Assembly (NCBI GenBank): GCA_020632975.1
Contig: JACKEL010000010.1
Location: 124,001 to 188,000, forward strand
DNA length: 64,000 bases
Reading direction: 5' to 3'
From: Myxococcales bacterium
GTDB lineage: Bacteria > Myxococcota_C > UBA6777
Position numbers and translations under genes: made by a program. Positions 50,959 to 59,713 of the stretch are shown here, one piece after another. The stretch's first letter is position 1. Each line of letters opens with the position of its first letter. Under the pieces are notes generated by a model. That model saw only the letters and a list, made by a program, of their open reading frames with translations. It was not told the DNA's origin and did no database searches.

Positions 50959-52731
50959 ATGCGTATCGAACACACCCCCTATTACACCACCCTCCAAAAT
51001 GAAACCGTCAACCAACTGTTGATGCGTTTCTTTAAGCTCGAAGGCATCGACAAAGCCTTCGGGATCCCTGGTGGCGCGCTCAAATACTTACTCAATGTCA
51101 TGAAAAACGAGCGTGAGTGGTTTGACTACATCATCTGTCGCCAAGAAACAGGTGCCGCTTACATGGCCACGGGTTATGCGATGGTTTCGGGCAAACCAGG
51201 CGTCGTGATGGTCACCGCAGGTCCAGGCGCAACAAACGCACTGACGGGCGTAATGAACGCCAATGCTGCTTTTTTCCCCGTCCTTGCGATCACTGGGGAG
51301 GTTCCCGAGGCAGACTTTGGCAAAGGCTATCTCCAAGAAGGCATCGACGCAGAACTCGATGTCAACAATGTCTATCGCAATGCCATCCATTATAGCGCGA
51401 TGATCAGTAGCAGTAGCCACTTTCAAACGCTTTTCACGCAAGCCATGCGCGAGATCATGAATGTCCCCCACCGCGCAGCCCACATCAGTCTGCCCGAAGA
51501 TGTGTCCAACCAAACCGTCCCTGAGACACCTTTTCCACAAAGCGTCGAAAACTACCGAACCACGCCGCAAACCGCAGACCCACAACGTACAGCACAGGCT
51601 TTCGAGCAACTGATGCAGGCCCAACGACCGATCTTTTTCCTTGGGAATGGAAGCCGCACCGCCCTACGTGACCCTGCACGACTCAAGCGATTCGTCGAGT
51701 TTACCGAGAAGTTCGCAATCCCCGTGATGACCACCCCCAATGGAAAAGGTGTCTATCCTGAGAGCGCCCCCATGTCTTTGCGGCATTATGGCCTTGCCAA
51801 CTGCGCTTGGCCCCCGTACTACCTGCAAGATCCACTCTACGATGTGTTGATGGTGATGGGCTCTACCCTCGGCGAGTGGGCTACCAACAGTTGGGACCCC
51901 ATGCTGATCCCCTGTAAGTCCTTTATCCAAGTGGACATGAATCAGCCGAATATCGGGCGAAACTTCCCTGTTTCGATGGGCATCGTGGCCATGATCGAAC
52001 AAGCCATCGACCAACTTTGTGACCTAGGTGAACAAACCCCCGTCGATCCCGATCTTGTTGAGCCGCGTCGCAAGTTTATCGAAGCGCTCAAACACGAGCA
52101 CTCCCCTTACCTCCCGTACTCTGATCCTGGCAAACGAGACAGCGATGAAAGCCCGATCTATCCGCAAGCACTGATGAAGTGCCTTGAAGAGATGTTGCCC
52201 AAAGATGCCCATCTCTTCGTCGATAACGGCAACTGTATCGGGTGGACCTTGCACTTTGTGACCATGAATCCACCCGCCCAAGCTCATTACACCCTTGCGA
52301 TGGGCCCGATGGGAACCGCGATGGGAACCGTAGTGGGTGGAAAGATCGCCGCCCCTGACAAGACCTGCGTCTCCGTGGTGGGAGATGGCGCCTTTTTGAT
52401 GCAAAGCGGGCCGATCTCCACAGCCTCACAATACAATGTGGGCGCGATCTGGATCGTCCTCAACGACAACGCCCTAGCCATGGTCAACCAAGGGATGGAA
52501 GCCTTTTTCCCTGATCCGATCTGGTCGGACTACTACCCTGTAGGAAATCCTGACCTTGCCAAGATCGCCGAAGGGATGGGCGCAGACGCATACAACATCC
52601 ACAATCCCGAACAGATGCGCCACGCTTTTGCACAAGCCATGGAACGCGCAAACACCCTTCACAAACCGCAAGTGATCGTCGCTCACATCAACCGAAGTGC
52701 AGAGCCCCCCTACTACGCACCAAAGTCCTAA
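50959..52731 (+). CDS. thiamine-diphosphate enzyme, acetolactate-synthase-like
   Basis: 590 residues of the large TPP-dependent decarboxylase/ligase family. N-terminal domain with the conserved Glu in QETGAAYMATGYA, middle domain, and C-terminal TPP-binding motif GDGAFLMQS...NDNALA. Such enzymes decarboxylate a 2-oxoacid and join the carbanion to an aldehyde or oxoacid, giving an acyloin or acetohydroxyacid. No small regulatory subunit and no ilvC-type gene is adjacent, so branched-chain amino acid synthesis is not supported; a special metabolite is more likely. The ATG is preceded by AAAGGGA. Confidence 0.88.
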   Translation: MRIEHTPYYTTLQNETVNQLLMRFFKLEGIDKAFGIPGGALKYLLNVMKNEREWFDYIICRQETGAAYMATGYAMVSGKPGVVMVTAGPGATNALTGVMNANAAFFPVLAITGEVPEADFGKGYLQEGIDAELDVNNVYRNAIHYSAMISSSSHFQTLFTQAMREIMNVPHRAAHISLPEDVSNQTVPETPFPQSVENYRTTPQTADPQRTAQAFEQLMQAQRPIFFLGNGSRTALRDPARLKRFVEFTEKFAIPVMTTPNGKGVYPESAPMSLRHYGLANCAWPPYYLQDPLYDVLMVMGSTLGEWATNSWDPMLIPCKSFIQVDMNQPNIGRNFPVSMGIVAMIEQAIDQLCDLGEQTPVDPDLVEPRRKFIEALKHEHSPYLPYSDPGKRDSDESPIYPQALMKCLEEMLPKDAHLFVDNGNCIGWTLHFVTMNPPAQAHYTLAMGPMGTAMGTVVGGKIAAPDKTCVSVVGDGAFLMQSGPISTASQYNVGAIWIVLNDNALAMVNQGMEAFFPDPIWSDYYPVGNPDLAKIAEGMGADAYNIHNPEQMRHAFAQAMERANTLHKPQVIVAHINRSAEPPYYAPKS

Positions 52732-52945
52732 GCTTTGCTTCTGCTCTCTCCTTCCACCTTGTAAAACAGCCTTCCTCTCGAGATCAGAGTCAGGGCGATC
52801 TTTCGTTCACAAAGACATGAGATCCTTTCTAGAATCTTGTCTTACTGCTCTAGTCTGCGTTATCTTCTGAGCTTCGACAGCACAACAGAGATCCACCGCC
52901 TGCCTGCACCCGAAGGTGCCTCTAGCTGCACTGGAGAGCTTCTTG

Positions 52946-55900
52946 ATGAGTCCATACCAAGTCCTCGAAACCATCTACGAAGGCCCGTACACCACGGTAT
53001 TTCGTGCGATGCGCAAGGAAGAAACAACCCCCGTCATCCTAAAGACCCTAACACCTGACTCTCCAAATGTGGGACGACAACGCGATCTCCAAAGAGAGTT
53101 CGAACTCGTCAAACCCCTTAAACACCCGAACTTGATCCATTTTGACGAACTGATCGACTTTAACGGGCTTCCCGCCATCGTGATGCCCGATACACAAAGT
53201 CATTCCTTGCTGCGACTCATCGAACACCGTCCCCTCCCCCTCAAAGAGTTTTTTACGATCGCCGTCCCGCTGACACGGGCGCTTGAGGTCTTGCACAAAC
53301 ATCACCTCGTCCACAAAGACCTCAACCCCCAAAATGTGATCATCACGCCCGACCTCGATCTGGTCCAACTCATCGACTTTGGCACCACCCAACGCCTTGG
53401 GCGCGACGGCCAAGAACTCGTTTCTCTTGGATACATCCAAGGAACGCTGCGTTACATATCGCCCGAACAAACGGGGCGGATGAACCGCGCCGTTGATTAT
53501 CGGACAGACTTTTACGCGCTGGGTGCGACTTTTTATCACATGCTCGCAGGACATCCCCCCTTCGTCACCGACGAAACCAGCGAACTGATCTATGCCCACC
53601 TCGCCCGTGATCCCAAACCACTCGATATCCCCGCAACCCTCAACAAACTCATCTTCAAGTTGATGGCCAAACAAGCGGAAGATCGCTACCAAAGCGCGAC
53701 AGGGCTCCTTCACGACTTGCAGAAAGCACAGCAATACTTCCAAGAGACCGAGGAGATCCCCGACTTTCCGCTCGCACTCCACGATGAAGCTGGATACTTC
53801 CGCATCCCCCAAAAACTCTACGGACGCGATGAACAGATCCACACGCTGATCGATACTTTCCAACACGCCCAACGTGGCGAACACGCCTTGCTTTTTATCA
53901 ATGGTGCTCCAGGTATTGGAAAGTCCTCGCTCGCACGTGAACTGTACAAACTTCTGCCCGAATCCTCGGCCTACTTTGTCGCAGGAAAGTACGAAGAGTT
54001 CACGCGCTCGACGCCCTACAGCGCGCTGCTTCAGGCTTTACGAGCTCTTTTTCGACAGCTTCTCACAGAGCCCGAACACAAGATCGCAGCACGCAAACAA
54101 GTGCTTCAAGAAGCGCTTTCTCCTAATGGTGCGGTGCTTACAGAGGTTCTACCCGATCTCACATTGTTGATTGGTCCACAGCCCGAAGTCCCGCCACTCC
54201 CGCCCGCGGACGCTCAAAACCGCTTCAATGAAGCGATGTACAGCCTGATCTCAAACCTCGCTGCCGCAGAACACCCGATCGTACTTTTCCTAGACGATCT
54301 TCAGTGGGCAGATCGCGCAAGCCTCGGTCTTCTCAGCATCTTGATGCGTCCCTCCTCGCAAGGTGGACTGCTGATCCTTGGTGGCTACCGCGACAACGAA
54401 GTGGACGAAACGCACCCACTTTCTCTGACCCTCGAAGACATGAAAAAAGTGGGCCGTCGTTGGGAGACCTTGACTCTTTCGCCCCTAACGACCGAGGATA
54501 CCAACCAACTCCTTAGTGAAACCCTGCTTCAGCCCGCCAGCCAAACCCTCCCCTTGGCGCAAGTCCTCCAACACAAAACGCTGGGGAATCCGTTCTTTCT
54601 CAACCAGCTTCTTCAGCGACTGGTGGACGACAAACTGATCCACTACGAAAAAGGCTGGACTTGGGAGACCAAAGCCATCCAAGACGTCGCAGTGACCGAG
54701 AATGTCGTTGCTTTTATGGCGGAACGCATCTCGCATATCCACGCAGAAAGCCAAGCCCTCCTCAAACATGCCGCATGCATCGGGGCCATCTTTGATATCG
54801 ATCTCCTCGCCTCGTTGATGCAGCGAACTCCCCGACATATCGAGGAACTTTGCCAAGAGCCCATCGAAGAAGGCATGTTGGTGATCCGCGAAGATGTCCC
54901 GATGTTCGTCCATGACCGCGTACAAGAAGCGGCCTACTCGCTCCTTGAAGCCAACGAAGCCCAAGAGATCCACACACGCATCGCCTCGCATCTGCTCAAA
55001 CACGCACCAGAGAGCCTTTCCACAGAGCAGTTGTTCCAACTGGTGAACCACCTCAACGACGCTGGCAATCTGCAACAAGACCCCATCCTGTCCCAAGCCA
55101 AACTCATGCGTAACCTCGAAGCCGCACAACGTGCCCTTCATGCCTCGGCTTTTGAACAAGCCCTGCGATATGCAGAACAAGGCATCGCGCTCCTCACCCC
55201 CGGCTCTTGGGACACACAGTACGATATCGCATCCCAACTCCATATCCTTCAAATCGAAGGATACTATCTGATCCAAGACCTAGAAAAATTCCATAGCCTT
55301 TTTGAAACACTGATCGATCGCGTCCAAACCACCGAGCAACGCTCCAAACTCTACAACCTCAAGTTTGACTCCTACCTCAACGCAAGCCAGTTCAACGAGG
55401 CCATCACACTCGGTCTTCAAATCGCCAAGGAGCTGGGTGTCGATCTTCCTCAAGAACCCAAGGCAGTGGAAGCCAAGATCGGCGAGGAACTTGGCCGAAC
55501 AACCGAACTGATGGGCCACCGACAACCCGAAGATCTGATCGACTTGCCCGCGATGGAAGATCCCAAGATCGCAGCGGTCACCTTGATGCTTTTCCAGTTG
55601 GGGCCAGCATCTTATGTGAGCGGACGCGGCGATCTCTACGCTCTTTTCGCCATCAAGAACCTCAACTTGACCCTCGAATACGGCAACGGCCCGATGGCGC
55701 CCGCGATCTACGGAATCTACTCAAGCATCGAAAACAACATGATGGGCAACAGCCCACGCGCCTATGCTTTCAGCCAGTTGGGTATCCGCACAGACGAAAA
55801 GCAAGGTGGCCGTCTCAAGACCATCGCGCTGTATATGGACTGTTGGTTTATCAACCACTGGGTCGGGCTCCCTCACAAAAATATCGCGCTGCATTACGAA

Positions 55901-58195
55901 GGCGCCCAAGCAGGTTTCGACGTAGGCAACATCACCTTCGGTTGTTATCACCTCGCGTCTCCGTCTGTCTTTACCGTCATGATCGGGATGCCGCTCAAAG
56001 AAGCCCTCAACGAGATCAACCGTTGCATCAAGTGGATCGACCAACGCGTTTACACGGCTTACTCACAGTCTCTGATCTATCGACAGTTGGTCAAAGCCCT
56101 GATGGGCCAAACCATCGATCCCTTCTCGATGACCGACGAGACCTACGACGAACAACGCGACCTTGCCTGTGTCCTCGACAGTGAAAATGTCACCCAAGTG
56201 GCTTACTACTACGCTGCCAAAACCACCCTTTACTTTTGGCACGAAGACTTTGAAAAAGCCGTAGAGTTCGGCAAAAAAGGTATGCAGTATGCGGCTGCCT
56301 TTGGTGCGCAACCAGGCGAACCTGAACTCACACTTTATTATGGACTCTCGCTCATCGCCCAAGCCCACGCGACCTCCAACGAGGAGACGCGCAAAGAACT
56401 GTTTGAAGAAGCCCAGCAGATCAAAGAAAAGGTCACGAAGTGGGCCTCGGTCAACCCTGACCACTATGCCCACAAAGCCGCACTGTTGCAGGCAGGGGTG
56501 GCGCACCTCCAAGGCGAAACACTCCAAGCTTTGCAACTTTACCGCGAAGCGATCCACGGCGCCAAAGAACACAACTTCCCGCACCACGTGGCTTTGGGAC
56601 ACGAACTTGCAGCACAACTGCATGTCTCGCTTCAAGATCAGCTTGCCGCCCGCAGTTATCTTCAAGAAGCGTTGATTGGCTACGAAAGCTGGGGCAGCAA
56701 ACACAAGCTCAAGCTCCTTTTGCAACGAAGCTCCAAGCTCCAACTGCGGACCCGCCCTCACCGCCACAAAGACTCCAGCCTTGATACCACCCGAGATCTC
56801 GCGCTTGAGATGCTTGATATGGATGCCGTTTTTCGCGCAGCACAGTCGATCTCTAGCGAGATCCATTTGGAAAATGCGCTTGATCAAGTCATGCGAACGC
56901 TGTTGGAAAACACAGGGGCCCAACGCGGTGACTTGATGCTTTTGCGCGATGGTGCCTTGATGATCTTTGCATCGCGTCTTGGCGAGAACCCGCAAACACA
57001 GCTCCAGATCCGCCCCCTCGATCAACAAAGCAACCTACCCACCTCGATGATCGCTTATGTACGGCGAACCAAAGACAGCGTCGTACTTGGAGATGCCGCA
57101 AAGTCCGAGCAGTTTGGGCACGACGCCTACATCGCCACCCAACAAGTTCGCTCGATCTTGTGTGTACCTCTGCTCAAACAAGGCCAACTGAATGGCGTGA
57201 TCTACCTCGAAAACAACCTAACCACGGACGCTTTCACGCCTGACCGTATCGAGTTGGTGCGACTGATCGCAGCACAAGCCGCCGTCTCTATCGAAAATGC
57301 CCGACTCTACGAACACCAAGTCGAGTTGACACGATCTTATAGCCGTTTTGTTCCGCCCGAATACTTGGACTTTTTGAACAAATCAAGCATCACCCAAGTT
57401 CAACTGGGTGACCACGTGAGTAAAGAGATGTCTGTGATGTTTTCGGATATTCGTGGTTTTACAACGATGTCAGAACAACTCACAGCACAGCAAAACTTCG
57501 ACTTTATCAACGCCTACCTCCAACAAGTCACCCCTTGTATTCGCGAACAAGCAGGCATCGTGATCAAGTACCTTGGAGATGGTGTCATGGCGGTGTTCCC
57601 GCGTCATCCTGACGATGCCATCGAAGCAAGCGTACAAAAACTGCGCAGACTCTCAGACTTCAACGCACGTATGACCCGCGATGGTTGGCCACGACTGCGC
57701 ATCGGAATCGGCCTTCACATCGGCCACATGATGGTCGGTGTCATGGGTGAAGAAAGCCGTATGCAAACAGACGCCCTCTCAGACAACGTCAACCTCACAG
57801 CCCGCCTCGAAGGGCTCACCAAATACTACGGTGCCGCCTTGGTGATCAGCGAAGAGATGCGCTCGCGTCTCTCTCACCCAGAACGCTATCCCATGCGCTA
57901 TCTCGACCAAGTCATCGTCAAAGGGCGCCTTAGTCCCATCAAGATCTACGAAGTCCTTGAAGGACTCCCCACCGAAGAAAGCACGCAAAAACAGGCCACG
58001 ATCCATCTTTTTGAAGAAGCGATCCAACACTACCAAGCCGCAGACTTCGAGAAAGCGCAAAAGGCCTTTGAAGCCGTCCTCCAAGCTCATCCCAAAGATC
58101 GCGCGCCTGCCATCTATCTCGAACGTATGCAGTCTCTCCAGATGCAAGGACTCCCTGACAACTGGAAAGGCATCTGGTCCATGACGGAAAAGTAA
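52946..58195 (+). CDS. Ser/Thr kinase-AAA-TPR-GAF-adenylate cyclase multidomain sensor
   Basis: 1749 residues. Kinase domain (1-265): K33, HKDLNPQN (123-130), DFG (144-146), PEQTGRMN; AAA_16-type ATPase (about 290-560): Walker A NGAPGIGKSS (319-328) and Walker B LFLDDLQWAD; a long TPR-like helical region (about 650-1260); GAF domain (about 1290-1440); class III cyclase (about 1485-1680) with the metal-binding aspartates D1501 in FSDIRGF and D1545 in YLGDGVMAVF; C-terminal TPR. Kinases of this trifunctional family often end in a histidine kinase; here a cyclase is in its place, which would make cAMP or cGMP. The ATG at 52946 follows GGAGAG; a GTG at 52916 is possible. It follows the biosynthetic cluster by 214 bp. 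Confidence 0.93.
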   Translation: MSPYQVLETIYEGPYTTVFRAMRKEETTPVILKTLTPDSPNVGRQRDLQREFELVKPLKHPNLIHFDELIDFNGLPAIVMPDTQSHSLLRLIEHRPLPLKEFFTIAVPLTRALEVLHKHHLVHKDLNPQNVIITPDLDLVQLIDFGTTQRLGRDGQELVSLGYIQGTLRYISPEQTGRMNRAVDYRTDFYALGATFYHMLAGHPPFVTDETSELIYAHLARDPKPLDIPATLNKLIFKLMAKQAEDRYQSATGLLHDLQKAQQYFQETEEIPDFPLALHDEAGYFRIPQKLYGRDEQIHTLIDTFQHAQRGEHALLFINGAPGIGKSSLARELYKLLPESSAYFVAGKYEEFTRSTPYSALLQALRALFRQLLTEPEHKIAARKQVLQEALSPNGAVLTEVLPDLTLLIGPQPEVPPLPPADAQNRFNEAMYSLISNLAAAEHPIVLFLDDLQWADRASLGLLSILMRPSSQGGLLILGGYRDNEVDETHPLSLTLEDMKKVGRRWETLTLSPLTTEDTNQLLSETLLQPASQTLPLAQVLQHKTLGNPFFLNQLLQRLVDDKLIHYEKGWTWETKAIQDVAVTENVVAFMAERISHIHAESQALLKHAACIGAIFDIDLLASLMQRTPRHIEELCQEPIEEGMLVIREDVPMFVHDRVQEAAYSLLEANEAQEIHTRIASHLLKHAPESLSTEQLFQLVNHLNDAGNLQQDPILSQAKLMRNLEAAQRALHASAFEQALRYAEQGIALLTPGSWDTQYDIASQLHILQIEGYYLIQDLEKFHSLFETLIDRVQTTEQRSKLYNLKFDSYLNASQFNEAITLGLQIAKELGVDLPQEPKAVEAKIGEELGRTTELMGHRQPEDLIDLPAMEDPKIAAVTLMLFQLGPASYVSGRGDLYALFAIKNLNLTLEYGNGPMAPAIYGIYSSIENNMMGNSPRAYAFSQLGIRTDEKQGGRLKTIALYMDCWFINHWVGLPHKNIALHYEGAQAGFDVGNITFGCYHLASPSVFTVMIGMPLKEALNEINRCIKWIDQRVYTAYSQSLIYRQLVKALMGQTIDPFSMTDETYDEQRDLACVLDSENVTQVAYYYAAKTTLYFWHEDFEKAVEFGKKGMQYAAAFGAQPGEPELTLYYGLSLIAQAHATSNEETRKELFEEAQQIKEKVTKWASVNPDHYAHKAALLQAGVAHLQGETLQALQLYREAIHGAKEHNFPHHVALGHELAAQLHVSLQDQLAARSYLQEALIGYESWGSKHKLKLLLQRSSKLQLRTRPHRHKDSSLDTTRDLALEMLDMDAVFRAAQSISSEIHLENALDQVMRTLLENTGAQRGDLMLLRDGALMIFASRLGENPQTQLQIRPLDQQSNLPTSMIAYVRRTKDSVVLGDAAKSEQFGHDAYIATQQVRSILCVPLLKQGQLNGVIYLENNLTTDAFTPDRIELVRLIAAQAAVSIENARLYEHQVELTRSYSRFVPPEYLDFLNKSSITQVQLGDHVSKEMSVMFSDIRGFTTMSEQLTAQQNFDFINAYLQQVTPCIREQAGIVIKYLGDGVMAVFPRHPDDAIEASVQKLRRLSDFNARMTRDGWPRLRIGIGLHIGHMMVGVMGEESRMQTDALSDNVNLTARLEGLTKYYGAALVISEEMRSRLSHPERYPMRYLDQVIVKGRLSPIKIYEVLEGLPTEESTQKQATIHLFEEAIQHYQAADFEKAQKAFEAVLQAHPKDRAPAIYLERMQSLQMQGLPDNWKGIWSMTEK

Positions 58196-58432
58196 TCCCT
58201 CCTCCACGCTGTCTTCCGTTCTTCCTTTCCTTTGTCCGTCACATTGTAAAAAACCCTAAAAATATACCGAGATATGCCACTTCGTCCAAATCTCCCAGAT
58301 GCGCGCCATATCCTTGTCATCTTGGTTTTCATGGTGTAGAACTGTCGAAGGGTCCGCTTTTTGAGAAGTTCTTCCAAAAGTAGGGGTTGGAAAAACAACT
58401 CAAAAACTTTTGTTTCCGTTGAGGGGAAAACG

Positions 58433-59680
58433 ATGAAGATCGCAACATCATGGGCTTCGGCCTCAGATCAAACTTCCATTGAGAAAGCTTACAGCGCGCT
58501 CGAACAACAATTGGGAGGCACACCAAACTATCTTTACCTCTCTTGTTCTGTCGAAGACTCCATCGAAGAGATCTCGCGCGCACTCAAAAAGCTAGCACCG
58601 CACATACCTTTGCATGGAAGCACTTCTTGCTTGGGTTCGATGACAGAACAAGGCGTTCATAACCAAGATGGCCGTGGGATCGCCATCTTCGGGATCTTGG
58701 ACCCTGTGGGCGGATATGGCGTGGGAGCCGCTCAGATCCAACACGATGCAAAGACAGCTGCAAAAGAAGCCGTTGAAGCAGCCCTTGCGATGGCCGACTG
58801 CCCTGGTGAGGTCCCTTCGATGGTGTGGATGACCTCGGCCCCAGGCCATGAAGAAGCTGCGATCGCAGGGATCGCTGAGATCTTGGGCGACGATGTCCCC
58901 GTCACAGGCGGAAGTTCCGCAGACAACACCGTCAGCGGTTTGTGGAAACAGTGCGTCCAAGACCGGATCTACACCAACGCAGTGGTCCTCACAGTGCTGT
59001 TCCCTTCCACAGAAGTGATCTTTGCCTTCCACAGCGGTTACGAACCCACAGAACAAAAAGGCGTCGTGACCAAGATGGGCACCCTCGACAACGAAGGAAA
59101 CCTCGATGAATCGGCCTTGGAAGGACGTATGGTCTTGGAGATCGATCACCGCCCTGCCATGGAAGTGTACAACGAGTGGTGTGGGGGCATCCTCGACGAT
59201 GTGGTGTCCACAGGAGGCAACATCCTCACACGCACGACACTTTATCCACTTGGACGAGTGGCTGGGCACGTCGGCAAGATCCCTTACTTCCAACTCTCTC
59301 ATCCTGACTCTGCGACCGAGCGCGGTGCTTTTACCGCCTTTTCGAACATTTGTGTGGGCGACGAACTTGTCTTGATGCACGGCACTGTGGAAAGCCTCAT
59401 CACACGGGCAGGACGGGTCGCCGCCTCGACCCTCGATACCCACGGAATCGACCACAAAGATATCGCAGGGGCTTTGGTTGTCTATTGCGCTGGTTGTATG
59501 TTGACTGTGCGCGAACGCCTTGGCGAGGTGGTCGATGGTTTGAAACAAGCCCTCCCTCAAACACCTTTTCTTGGCATCTATACCTTCGGAGAACAGGGTT
59601 GTTTTCTTGGAGGCGAAAATCGTCATGGTAATCTGATGATTTCTGTTTTACTTTTCCGCAAAAGCGAGACGACTTTCTAA
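58433..59680 (+). CDS. FIST-domain sensor protein
   Basis: 415 residues containing FIST_N (about 25-225, VTGGSSADN) and FIST_C (about 240-400, VEIDHRPAMEVY-type and EQGCFLGGENRHGN). FIST domains are ligand-binding sensor modules thought to detect small molecules such as amino acids and are frequently found near histidine kinases, as here. No TM or signal peptide: it is cytosolic. The ATG has GAGGGGAAAACG upstream. It lies 33 bp before the hybrid kinase, so the two form an operon; FIST would then supply the kinase with its input. Confidence 0.88.
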   Translation: MKIATSWASASDQTSIEKAYSALEQQLGGTPNYLYLSCSVEDSIEEISRALKKLAPHIPLHGSTSCLGSMTEQGVHNQDGRGIAIFGILDPVGGYGVGAAQIQHDAKTAAKEAVEAALAMADCPGEVPSMVWMTSAPGHEEAAIAGIAEILGDDVPVTGGSSADNTVSGLWKQCVQDRIYTNAVVLTVLFPSTEVIFAFHSGYEPTEQKGVVTKMGTLDNEGNLDESALEGRMVLEIDHRPAMEVYNEWCGGILDDVVSTGGNILTRTTLYPLGRVAGHVGKIPYFQLSHPDSATERGAFTAFSNICVGDELVLMHGTVESLITRAGRVAASTLDTHGIDHKDIAGALVVYCAGCMLTVRERLGEVVDGLKQALPQTPFLGIYTFGEQGCFLGGENRHGNLMISVLLFRKSETTF

Positions 59681-59713
59681 ATCAACGACGGGCCCCTTTC
59701 CAAAGAAGATCTG

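Noticed and set aside
50959..52731. ilvB for branched-chain amino acid synthesis
   Set aside because: No regulatory subunit or ketol-acid reductoisomerase gene adjoins it and its neighbours are secondary-metabolism types.
56063..57028. 321-codon minus-strand frame
   Set aside because: Antisense to the GAF/TPR part of the large sensor.
58592..59626. 344-codon minus-strand frame
   Set aside because: Antisense to the FIST gene; composition rich in His/Cys/Asp without structure.
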